A stretch of DNA of 16,267 nt from Entamoeba histolytica HM-1:IMSS (lineage: Eukaryota; Evosea; Mastigamoebida; Endamoebidae): positions 4,398-20,664 of the forward strand of contig NW_001915130.1 in NCBI RefSeq assembly GCF_000208925.1, read 5' to 3'. How positions within the stretch are numbered: position 1 is the first letter of the stretch; the number at the start of each line of letters is the position of its first letter. Below are positions 1 through 7,365 of this stretch, in pieces. Under the pieces are notes generated by a model. That model did not search any database. It saw only the letters and a list, made by a program, of their open reading frames with translations, and had not been told where the DNA came from. A program made the translations under genes and the position numbers.

Positions 1-56
1 GATCCCCTTGCCCTTCGCATGCGAAGCGAAAGCTCTACCAAATGAGCTACATCCCC
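1..56 (-). tRNA. tRNA-Ala(CGC), 3' part cut by window edge
   Basis: On the minus strand the sequence starts GGGGATG (acceptor 5' strand) and continues with a standard D arm. An anticodon stem TTCGC/GCGAA closes the 7-nt loop TTCGCAT, giving anticodon CGC (Ala, codon GCG). The T arm begins but runs off base 1. Together with the tRNA-Leu(CAA) downstream and the repeat-rich spacer, this matches the A-L unit of Entamoeba tRNA arrays (established knowledge of the genus). Confidence 0.9.
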
Positions 57-167
57 TAAGGTAATAATAGAGATAGAAGAAATGAGAGATATAGGATAGA
101 AAAGAGAGATAATAAGGATAATAGGATAATAGGATAATAGAGAGTATATAAGGAGGAGATAAAAGAA
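57..167. repeat. A-L intergenic short tandem repeat region
   Basis: This purine-rich spacer between the two tRNA genes contains three perfect tandem copies of GGATAATA (116-139), preceded by degenerate GAGATA/AGGATA units. In Entamoeba such spacers are polymorphic short tandem repeats inside the tandemly repeated tRNA arrays and are used for strain typing. No coding potential is seen. Confidence 0.75.
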
Positions 168-249
168 TGCATCCGGTGGGGTTCGAACCCACGCATCTTG
201 CGATAGCCGTTCTTGAGACGGCCCCCTTAGACCACTCGGGCACGAATGC
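168..249 (-). tRNA. tRNA-Leu(CAA)
   Basis: Minus-strand, 82-nt type II tRNA. The acceptor stem is GCATTCG/CGGATGC (one G-U pair) with discriminator A. The D stem is CCC/GGG. The anticodon stem GCCGT/ACGGC closes the loop CTCAAGA, giving anticodon CAA. A 13-nt variable arm follows, as expected for Leu, then the T arm GTGGG-TTCGAAC-CCCAC. No intron interrupts the anticodon loop, although eukaryotic tRNA-Leu(CAA) genes often have one. Confidence 0.93.
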
Positions 250-330
250 TTGGATATAGAAAGTGAAAAGAGTAAGAAAATGAATAGGAATAAGACATAA
301 TAAGGTGTACATACATATACATAAGGGTGT

Positions 331-366
331 ATAAGTAGTATAAGTAGTATAAGTAGTATAAGTAGG
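331..366. repeat. 9-nt tandem repeat ATAAGTAGT x4
   Basis: Four tandem 9-nt units (331-339, 340-348, 349-357, 358-366), the last ending in G instead of T. They lie just outside tRNA-Leu and fit the short-tandem-repeat spacer of a tRNA array. If this were an ordinary array unit, another tRNA-Ala would be expected next. None is present, so this is probably the edge of the array. Confidence 0.7.
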
Positions 367-627
367 ACATAAGTATAAATACTTGTATTTCTATTTCTCT
401 CAAATTTTCTATTACTTTTATTCTTTTTCGTTTTTTTCTTTTTGATTTTTTATTTTTTTTAATTTTTTCTTTTTTTTCGTATTACCTTTTTTTTTTTTCC
501 TTTCTCTGTTTTGCTTTATTTATTTTTGAAATTATTTCACCTTTTGCAATCAATTTTATATTTACTTGAAAATTTCTTTGATATAGAAGTGATTAAAAAT
601 AGGTATTATCTATATTGACAGAGATAC
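367..627. other. T-rich non-coding tract upstream of LINE
   Basis: No gene is seen. From about 390 to 545 the + strand is dominated by T runs and TTTTTC repeats. LINEs and SINEs of Entamoeba are known to sit next to T-rich stretches, so this is probably the original target of the LINE that follows (inference). Confidence 0.5.
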
Positions 628-2036
628 ATGAATAATCACACTAACCATTACAATAACAATTATAACCATAACTATCACAACATAGATGATACAAATCGTT
701 TCACTCATCACTTCATTCATAATCATCGTCATAAACACTTTAATAATAACTTCAATAGAAATAAACAATATCAATATAAGAAAAACAAGTACCACAATAA
801 CACTCAAAGAAGGTATAAACAATATCAAAATAAGAAACAAAATAGAAATCAAAGAAAAGAAATGATTGAAATACAAAACCAAGAATATTGGAAAAGAATC
901 ATTGAAAAAGAAATTAAAATATTTACACCACAAGAAATAGGAGAAATTAAAAATACCAAGATTAAAGAATATACATCATCAACAATATGGAGAAGATGGT
1001 ATTTTCTTGCACGAGAAAAAACCAAAACAATCAGAATGGAAGAAGAAATTATTAGTATGACTATGGAAGAAGACAATAATCAGTACAACCCAAATGAGAT
1101 TAAAGACAATAGAATATACAATAACTATGTAATGAGTATTGAAAGTGAAGAAGACGATGATAAAGATTCTACGAGAGTAGAAGCTAGGTTTGCTGAGGAG
1201 AAGAAGAGGCTAGAAGAAGAGGAGAAGAGGCTTGCTGAGGAGAAGAAGATCACTAAAGGAGAGAAGAAGAGGCTGGTAGAAAAGGAAGAAGAAAACAGTA
1301 AAAAGGAAAAAAGAGTAGAAGAAATAGAAAAGAAAGTGGAGGAGGATATGAAAGAGAAAGAAGAAATGAAAAAGGAAATACAAATAAAAGACCAAACCAT
1401 TAAGAAACTAACAAAAGATATTATGGCATTAAAGAGGAAGCATGAGAATGAGATAAGCACAAAAAACAACGAGTGCGATAAAAAATATTCAAATTCCATG
1501 CTGAGTCTGAGAGGAAAATGTTTGAAGTAAATAACTTAACACAACAATTATTATTCCTGAAAGATAAATTATCTAAATTAGAAAATAAAAACACACTAGA
1601 AGAAAAGAAGAAAGATGAGGTAACTTACAATATAACAGACTCATCAGAAACACAAATTGTGAATGACCTCTCCCACAATGTGGTAGTAGCTGATGAAATA
1701 TCATCAAGTGAAGATGATCTTCCAAAAAAAGAAAGTTAACGCAGAAATCCATTGAAGAAATGGATATTCAGCATAAGAAGATCACCACATTAGAATTAGA
1801 CAACCAAAAAAAACGGGGGAAGCAAACAGATAGAAAAGAAGAAATTTTAACACTTTATAAATGTTTTGTTTTGAAATTATTTGAAAGAAAATTAAGAGGT
1901 CAAACTTAAAGAAGAAATAATAGAAAGACTAATACAAGAATTTGGAATTAAAGCAAATGATATTAATGAATATAAAGAAATATTGAAGAAGACATTTAAA
2001 ATAAAGAATGAAATTAAAAGAGAATCAATAGAATAA
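628..2036 (+). pseudogene. LINE ORF1 remnant (coiled-coil, RNA-binding type)
   Basis: The open frame 628-1530 (300 aa) begins with an Asn/His-rich low-complexity stretch. A folded-looking segment around residues 80-130 follows, then a long Glu/Lys heptad-like coiled coil (about residues 185-285). The coil continues in another frame at 1518-1739, implying a frameshift near 1500-1520, and again in the frame ending with TAA at 2034-2036. Stops and frameshifts fill 1740-1900. In Entamoeba LINEs ORF1 encodes a coiled-coil nucleic-acid-binding protein of about 500 residues, which fits the roughly 470 codons here. The assignment comes mainly from its place in front of ORF2, since the coil alone is not diagnostic. 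The His/Asn-rich start may not be translated. Confidence 0.6.
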
Positions 2037-4965
2037 TGGAGGAAGAAATAATAAAACATCAATGGAAAGATAATGAATTAAAAGAAATAATATCAAAAGT
2101 GAACAAGAAAGAAGAAATAGAAGAAGAGGAGGTAATGAAAATATTTAAAGAAGAAGAAAAGAAAGAACAAGAAGATGTCCAATTTATTAACTATTATTAC
2201 AATAAGAAGAAAGTACATCAAATAATTAATATTATTAATAAAAATGAAATAATAATCAATACATTAGATGATTATTATCATTATATTAAATCTGTAGCTT
2301 CAACTATTAACATCATTAATAAAAATAAACAAGAAAGAAGTGGAAAGAAAAGTATAGAAAGAATATTACAATCAAAAATATGTAGATTGAGAGATTTACT
2401 CAATAATAAACAATATATGAAATTAAAAAGAATAATACATATTAAGAAATATGATATATACCATATTAAAATAAAAACAATTGAACAAATAAACTATTAT
2501 AAATACCTCCGAAAGATGAAAAGAATAGAAATAGAAGCAAGAAAGAATAATTTGAAAAGAATAAGATTGAAATATAAAATGATGAAATATGGGAAAAGGC
2601 AACATCTAAATAAGCCTAAAGAAGATGAATATCCAGATAATATCTCACTATTAATTTCTGGAAATGAATCTATGAAACCAACACTAATATAGATTTCCTG
2701 AATATTAATTTATATGAAATATTAATTGAAAATAGAATTAATAATAGAATATCAATAATCACTCCAAATGAACTAGACTGTGCTATTAAATTTACTGCTA
2801 ACTGGAAGGCACACGGTGTTGATAAAATACAAAGATTTTGGATTAAATATTTAGAACAACCAAAGAAGTATTTAATAAAATTATTTAATGAATGGTTGAA
2901 CAATCCTAATGAAATACCTCTTCATTTCATTCAAGGAAGAACAATATTAATATATAAGAAAGGAGATAAATTAGACCCACAGAATTACAGACCAATAACG
3001 TGTTTAATTGTCTGTTAAAAGTGTATACATCAATATTAAAAATGAAAATAGAAAGCCAGCTGATGCTAAATCAAATTGAAAAACAACTCTCATTAAATCA
3101 AATTGGATGTAAAAAATACACATATGCATCAAAAGAAGGATTATTATACATCACTATAATCATTCAATTATTAATAAAGAATAAATGGAAGTGGTAGAAA
3201 GATATTATGACATATCCAAAGCATATGATAGTATTAATCATCAATGGATTAAACAATGTTTAATTTATTTTAATATCCCACTAGCAGTAATTAATAGTAT
3301 ATTATATATTAAATAATACATATCTTAATTTATATTATAATCAAGAAAGTGTAGGTATGATTAATGTAGAAATATGAATAATACATTGTGATAGTTTATC
3401 TCCACTTTTATTTGTATTATCTATTGATATATTATCTAAACAATTAGATAAACAAATAAACAAATTAAATATCAAAATGAATGGAGAAGAAAAACAAGTC
3501 CAGTTAAACCAAATATTGTATATGGACGATTTAAAAATAATGACTAATAGCATCGATGAAATGGAAAAAGCACACAAATTAACTAAAGAAATATTTAATG
3601 CAATAGGATTAAAAATTAATATAGAAAAGAGTGGGATAATGACTAATATTAATAATCAAATAAATGGTGAATTAGCTGAACTACCAAGAGTAACTAATGA
3701 TAACCCTTATAAATATCTTAGTATTGAAATATGAGATAAAGTAAATATTAATAAATATTGTACAAGAATATTAAATTATGTATCTTCTATTCTATCATCA
3801 TTAAATACTATGAAATACAGCAGCCTCAATACAATAAGAAATATTAATAATGATATAATCTCCAAATTAAGATATGGATTTTGTATTGTCAAATATAAAC
3901 TAGGAGAATTGGAGAAGATAGATAAACAAATAAGAAAATCATTGATACAACTCCAATTATATAGTAGAAACATCCCAAAGGTAGATTATATGTTAAAATA
4001 AATGAATTGGGATTAGGATTAATGTCAGCAAGAGATGAATGTGCTAAAGAATTAAGAAGAATATATTTAAAATATAAATATCAAACACAGGAATAGGAGA
4101 AATGATAGATGCAATAAAAGAAAATCCAAATTGAATATTAAAAGAATGAAGAAAGCATTTGGTAAGAAGATTAATTTTAATGAATTAATGAATGTAATAG
4201 AATTAAATGAAAGAAAGCACAATGTAAAGAAAATATTTGAATGGGTAAATAATGAATTAAATGAAAGATATTTAAATGAATGGAAAGAAAAGAAATGTGG
4301 AGAATATATAAGATGTGCAAATGGCACTTTCAATGATAAAAAACTAACAGTAACCACATGGAGGTCATTAAATATAAAAAGAAATGCATTCCTCAAAATA
4401 GTAAAAATGCAAGAAGGAGTAACTATGACAGGAAGTATTAAATCAAAAATACTCCAAAATGATGCTTTAAAATATTGTAAACATTGTCATAACACAATTG
4501 CATCTATTAATCATATCTTGTTAGGATGTAATGAAAAAGAATCAAATATCAAAACATGATTATGTTTGTAAACAAATATATAAACATATATTAATTACCC
4601 ATCTTAATGAATTTGATGCTATCGACTTTAATAATCCTCCTAAATGTATTAATAATGATAAAATGGTCATAACTTACAATAAAGATTTATTGGTTAGTGA
4701 CAATTAATTCAATGATAGAAGACAAGATATATATTAACAAAATATGAAAGAAAAGAAATGATATATTATAGATGTTGTTATATGTCAAGATAATAATTTA
4801 GAATTAAATTATATTCATAAAATAAATAAATACAAAGAATTACAAAAGAAATTAAGAAATAATAGAGAAATAATACATGTTATATTAACAATAAATTGAT
4901 TAATTCACAAAGAGTTAGTAAGGAGATTAAAAACACTGAAATCTTTAAATATAAATGGTTTATAA
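2036..4965 (+). pseudogene. LINE ORF2 remnant: reverse transcriptase plus restriction-like endonuclease
   Basis: The reading frame is broken into several pieces. 2036-2692 is a lysine-rich helical N-terminal domain. About 2689-3018 carries the RT entry region, with KKGDKLDPQNYRPIT, the typical non-LTR 'K.GD..DP.NYRPI' signature. About 3190-3300 carries motif A, reading DISKAYDSINHQWI. 3477-3734 carries the catalytic YMDDLKI box and the downstream GLKINIEKSG motif. Around 4477-4533 a C-x2-C-x8-H-x4-C zinc motif appears. About 4770-4965 resembles the C-terminal restriction-like endonuclease (IDVVICQDNN, then a KINKYKELQ and IHKELVRRLK stretch). RT followed by CCHC and endonuclease is diagnostic of the R2/R4 group. 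At least five frame changes and stops remove function. Confidence 0.85.
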
Positions 4966-4977
4966 CCCATTGTGATA

Positions 4978-5151
4978 GATGACGTCAGCAGTCACAAAAA
5001 TTACTATATTACTTATTGTCACAAATATTTATAGTCACAATTGACCCGAAGGGTCAATAACGCGCTACGCGCGTTTGTGACTATAAATATTTGTGACTAT
5101 AAATATTTGTGACAATAAGTAATATAGGGAATTTTTTGTGACTGCTGACGT
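4978..5151. repeat. Left terminal palindrome, T-shaped (AAV-ITR-like)
   Basis: The outer stem strand (4982-5040) pairs with the inner strand (about 5076-5151). The pairing has one small mismatch patch near 5001-5004 and one extra 16-nt repeat in the inner strand. At the apex are two arms. TTGACCC-GAA-GGGTCAA lies at 5041-5057 and AACGCGC-TAC-GCGCGTT at 5059-5075, separated by one T. The inner strand has GTGAC-headed 16-nt repeats (GTGACTATAAATATTT), candidate Rep-binding iterons by analogy with AAV. The outer strand contains TATTAC at 5007-5012, the same six bases as the conserved end of circular CRESS nick sites, though here in a stem. The foot carries TGACGTCA at 4980-4987; the inner foot is altered (TGACGTGG). 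Confidence 0.9.
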
Positions 5152-5219
5152 GGCAGACACAATTTATAGTAAATAATTAATAGTAAAAATACTATTTATT
5201 ATTATACTTGATATGAGGT

Positions 5220-5247
5220 TATTACTTATTGTCCCAAATATTTATAG
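5220..5247 (+). repeat. Internal copy of the terminal-repeat stem
   Basis: These 28 nt repeat the terminal stem segment at 5007-5034 with a single difference (GTCCC for GTCAC). The copy lies 70 nt inside the left hairpin and includes TATTAC. It directly follows a TATGAGGTT box at 5212-5220. It could be a relic of a recombined terminal repeat or a functional Rep-binding or promoter site. Confidence 0.75.
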
Positions 5248-5254
5248 GTGTTTC

Positions 5255-5384
5255 ACGTATGAAAACGGGATTTCATTCGTAATGAACACCTTGAGTGGAA
5301 CATGTCCAAAGAATAGTTAAATAAACTATTAAGAATAATACTATTCTATTATTTAATGACCCTACCATCTAGATATGGTCATTA
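5255..5384. promoter_or_regulatory. Two inverted repeats in the leader of the first gene
   Basis: ACGTATGAAA (5255-5264) and TTTCATTCGT (5271-5280) form a 10-bp stem with one mismatch around ACGGGA. TAATGACC (5354-5361) and GGTCATTA (5377-5384) form a perfect 8-bp inverted repeat ending 9 nt before the ATG at 5394, resembling an operator or a 5' hairpin. A TATTTAAT box at 5350-5357 overlaps that repeat and is the likely core promoter, 36 nt before the start codon. Function is inferred only from position and symmetry. Confidence 0.45.
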
Positions 5385-5393
5385 GATAGTTGA

Positions 5394-5795
5394 ATGTACG
5401 GAGCAGCAAGCGTTGGAAGGAGAGACGGATTTGACAGCGAAGATGAAACCGAAATTGACAGAAGAAGTATTGTTATCGGAGATTTTATTGATTTACTGAC
5501 AGGTATTGTTGATATCAGTAAACAATGTTCAATATTAAGCGGAGGAGTAGATTTATCCCTTGGAAGAATGCCTTTGAAATACTTTAATATGGTTATTACA
5601 AAACATATCGATGTTATCGATGAATTATACGAAACTATAAATACGTTTAAAAAGAAAAATAAACTTATTATTACAGAGTTGAAAGAAGAAGAGAAAGAGA
5701 AGAGAGAGAGAAGAGAATCAGTGAAGCAGAGAAGAAGAAAGAAGAAGAGACAAAACCAGAGAGAAGAAAAACTAGACCTCTCTAGTTTAATTTAA
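5394..5795 (+). CDS. Small helical protein with basic C terminus, gene 1 of a duplicated pair
   Basis: This 133-residue protein is not recognised from any family. Residues 1-20 are acidic and polar. Residues 25-90 look like an amphipathic helical domain (GDFIDLLTGIVDIS, then KYFNMVITKHIDVIDELYE). Residues 95-125 are almost entirely Lys/Arg/Glu, with runs such as RRRKKKRQ that could serve as a nuclear localisation or nucleic-acid-binding tail. It aligns without gaps over about 45 residues with the protein at 6431-6778 (shared FN, the following hydrophobic pattern and a terminal ERERR-like basic tail), so the two are probable paralogues. It is the first gene inside the left terminal repeat and converges with 5914-6222. 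A small inverted repeat (5769-5788) spans its last codons. An early or regulatory role is a guess. Confidence 0.75.
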   Translation: MYGAASVGRRDGFDSEDETEIDRRSIVIGDFIDLLTGIVDISKQCSILSGGVDLSLGRMPLKYFNMVITKHIDVIDELYETINTFKKKNKLIITELKEEEKEKRERRESVKQRRRKKKRQNQREEKLDLSSLI

Positions 5796-5806
5796 TTTAA
5801 TTAATT

Positions 5807-5846
5807 TTAAAATTTTGTTATTTATTTTTGTTATTCAAAATTTTAA
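5807..5846. terminator. AT-rich inverted repeat between convergent genes
   Basis: TTAAAATTTTG (5807-5817) and CAAAATTTTAA (5836-5846) form a perfect 11-bp inverted repeat with an 18-nt loop. It lies immediately after the stop codon of the + gene and before the 3' end of the convergent - gene at 5914. A bidirectional 3'-end or termination signal is plausible, but mechanisms in this host differ from bacterial hairpin terminators. Confidence 0.4.
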
Positions 5847-5913
5847 AAAGAAAATAATTTGTTATTTAAACAATAAGCAATAATAAAATAAAATAAAAAG
5901 GAATAAAAAGCAT

Positions 5914-6222
5914 TCAATTAAAATGATCAATATCAGGAATATACCTGCCTGAATAAAGCGTATTGAGTAAGAATAAAAGAGGACCACAATCCATAATGGT
6001 GGAATAAATATCCACCATTATGTAGTCGAGCCATTTATTCATTTGGTCCGAGTACTTTAAATGGTATTTATGATCCCAAACTCGGAACCAATAAATTAAA
6101 CCATATAATACTATTTCAGTATTATTATCATTGGCTCGACTGAGTTGGGACTTCACTTCCCTGGCAATAGCCGAGAGTAGTACAGAAAGACGTGTCCTTC
6201 TAAAAGTACCACTAAAAGACAT
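5914..6222 (-). CDS. Small hydrophobic-helical protein, gene 2 of the duplicated pair
   Basis: 102 residues, function unrecognised. The N terminus has a basic patch (FRRTRLS), followed by helix LLSAIAREVKSQL (15-27). A central aromatic-rich block, VLYGLIYWFRVW...YSDQMNKWLDY, spans about 38-67, and a hydrophobic tail contains PLLFLLNTLY (81-90). The block matches the protein at 6854-7129 in order and spacing (LLSxI near the start, then L/I-Y-x-I/L-Y, YSD and a later LL.LL.N), so the pair looks paralogous. A core promoter TATTTAAAC lies at 6253-6245 on the minus strand, 22 nt before the ATG. It is transcribed toward the 5394-5795 gene and shares a divergent promoter region with the 6431 gene. 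Confidence 0.75.
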   Translation of the reverse strand: MSFSGTFRRTRLSVLLSAIAREVKSQLSRANDNNTEIVLYGLIYWFRVWDHKYHLKYSDQMNKWLDYIMVDIYSTIMDCGPLLFLLNTLYSGRYIPDIDHFN

Positions 6223-6430
6223 TGAATGCTAAAATATTATTGCTGTTTAAATAACAAATTAAATGGCTGATATGAGGTAGTATATGAGGTAATGATTGAC
6301 TTTTATACTATACTTTTAATAAAAATATAATATAATAAAAATAAAAAATGTCTGTTTGTCTCTCCATCTGTCTGAATGTCTGTTACATCTTAATATTTAA
6401 ACTGTTGAAGATTGAAAGATGTCATAGCGA
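6223..6430. promoter_or_regulatory. Divergent promoter region with paired TATGAGGTA boxes
   Basis: Two direct TATGAGGTA boxes start 12 nt apart (6271-6279, 6283-6291). TATTTAAAC core elements face both ways: 6245-6253 for the minus gene and 6394-6402 for the plus gene, the latter 28 nt before the ATG at 6431. Bases 6349-6402 also resemble the leader of the minus gene at 7129 (the stretch 7198-7153), including ATGTCTGTTTGT. The boxes are candidates for Rep or regulator binding. Confidence 0.6.
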
Positions 6431-6778
6431 ATGGATACTGACGATAGATTAGAAACTGCAAAAATAGAAAACATCGACATAAGAATATTAAAAGACTACT
6501 TTTTAGACATGGATTGTCTAAAAGATTTTTGTGATGATTTGATTAATTGCTACAAGAAAGAACAAGATTGTTATCTGGAAGATGATAAATTTAATAAAGT
6601 CTTAGAAGAAGAAGCAGAGTTAGTAGAATCTATTTGTGATGTGGCCTCCGATATTAAGAGTAATTATAAAGACGTTTTAGATGCTTTTAAAATAAGAGCA
6701 ACTGAAAGAGAAAGAAGAAGAAGAGTGGAGATATCCAAAGAATTATCCAAGAAGCCAAGAGCTCCAAAAGATAATTAA
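6431..6778 (+). CDS. Small acidic helical protein with basic tail, paralogue of 5394-5795
   Basis: 115 residues with no recognised family. The first 95 residues are acidic and helical (DYFLDMDCLKDFCDDLINC, then DKFNKVLEEEAELVESICD), with six Cys residues overall. Residues 91-110 turn basic (ERERRRRVEIS, then KKPRAPK). Position-by-position it aligns with residues 60-110 of the 5394-5795 protein without gaps, sharing FN, hydrophobic spacing and the basic tail, but only at low identity. It converges on 6854-7129, with about 75 bp of AT-rich sequence between the stops. A TATTTAAAC element 28 nt upstream supports the start. Divergence after duplication is inferred. Confidence 0.75.
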   Translation: MDTDDRLETAKIENIDIRILKDYFLDMDCLKDFCDDLINCYKKEQDCYLEDDKFNKVLEEEAELVESICDVASDIKSNYKDVLDAFKIRATERERRRRVEISKELSKKPRAPKDN

Positions 6779-6853
6779 AATAATTTAATTCTTTTTAATA
6801 TTATTTTGTTTATTAAATAAAAATAAATAAAATAAAAAATAGTAAATTAATTA

Positions 6854-7129
6854 TTATTCCAAATCATTAACGAAATGGAAATTTTCTAATAATTCTAATA
6901 AACCACCCAGTTTATTAAATCGTTGATCCTTAGTGCAAGAATCGACGAAACCTGTAAGGTAATAAAATAAAACATCACTATAATTATAGTGAATCTCCTC
7001 GAATCTCCTCATAAAATAGAGAATAGAATAGATTAGACACTTGGTGTCCAAATCTAAACCATCGCTCTCGAGGAGACCTTTACAGGTTTCGTCGATGTCT
7101 TGCACAATGCTAGACAAGAGAGGGAACAT
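6854..7129 (-). CDS. Small hydrophobic-helical protein, paralogue of 5914-6222
   Basis: The frame is open to 7198 (114 residues), but I place the start at the internal Met giving 91 residues. A TATTTAAAC box (7161-7153, minus strand) lies 23 nt before this ATG, almost the same spacing as in the paralogue at 6222. Homology to that paralogue also begins here (PLLSSIVQDID against VLLSAIAREVK). The 23 extra codons upstream are Cys/Phe-rich and would overlap the promoter. The central block CLIYSILYFMRRFEEIHYNYSD (30-51) matches the paralogue's aromatic segment, and the tail GLLELLENF matches its LLFLLNTL. The function is unknown. It is divergent from rep. Confidence 0.7.
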   Translation of the reverse strand: MFPLLSSIVQDIDETCKGLLESDGLDLDTKCLIYSILYFMRRFEEIHYNYSDVLFYYLTGFVDSCTKDQRFNKLGGLLELLENFHFVNDLE

Positions 7130-7365
7130 CGAATAAAATAAAAAGTATTCCAGTTTAAATAACACATGAAACGTGTAAACAACACAACAAACAGACACTT
7201 AAAGAGGCATTTATAAATTAATTGAATTATAACTTTATTATTCTTTATAGTTTAAAAATCATTTTCTACCTCATACATTACCTCATACAGTCAATAAACA
7301 GACAAAATAGAAAATTCTATACAGAATAAAAAGAAATCTCATTAATCCCACACCATTCAAACAAA
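7130..7365. promoter_or_regulatory. Divergent promoter region between the small minus gene and rep
   Basis: Two TATGAGGTA boxes on the minus strand (7275-7267 and 7287-7279) again start 12 nt apart. The core TATTTAAAC for the minus gene is at 7161-7153. No such core is seen before rep at 7366, where the leader is A-rich. Because these boxes lie next to rep and recur in the neighbouring promoter, autoregulation by Rep or a virus-coded regulator is a reasonable inference. Confidence 0.55.

Larger units (their letters stand above)
628..4977 (+). mobile_element. Degenerate R4/Dong-type LINE (Entamoeba LINE-like)
   Basis: This is a nearly full-length but decayed non-LTR retrotransposon. An ORF1-like charged coiled-coil region (about 628-2036) is followed, with a TAATG stop/start overlap at 2034-2038, by an ORF2-like region. 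ORF2 carries an N-terminal helical domain, reverse transcriptase, a CCHC motif and a restriction-like endonuclease, ending at the TAA at 4963-4965. Size and order match Entamoeba LINEs (about 4.8 kb, two ORFs). Several frameshifts and stops make it inactive by itself. Its 3' end lies only about 12 nt before the foot of the left terminal hairpin of the virus-like element. The 5' limit is uncertain because the first 80 codons are low complexity. Confidence 0.85.

Noticed and set aside
116..366. Tandem repeats as a possible CRISPR array
   Set aside because: Units are 8-9 nt, directly adjacent without spacers, and lie in a tRNA array typical of short tandem repeats.
1125..1499. Minus-strand Ser/Phe-rich frames opposite the ORF1 coiled coil
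   Set aside because: Antisense of GAA/AAG-rich coiled-coil codons; typical artefact.
5004..5012. CTATATTAC as a canonical circular CRESS nonanucleotide origin
   Set aside because: It lies in a stem, not in a loop, and its first three bases do not fit the consensus. Treated only as a possible nick site.
4978..5151. Palindrome as an ordinary MITE or transposon inverted repeat
   Set aside because: A cut-and-paste transposon would have simple inverted ends and a transposase. Here each end is itself a branched palindrome, and the gene set has a Rep and capsid candidates instead.
7130..7198. 23-codon N-terminal extension (MSVC...) of the small minus gene
   Set aside because: It overlaps the core promoter, is not part of the homology with the paralogue, and the shorter start has matching promoter spacing. 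Kept only as a note because the frame is open.
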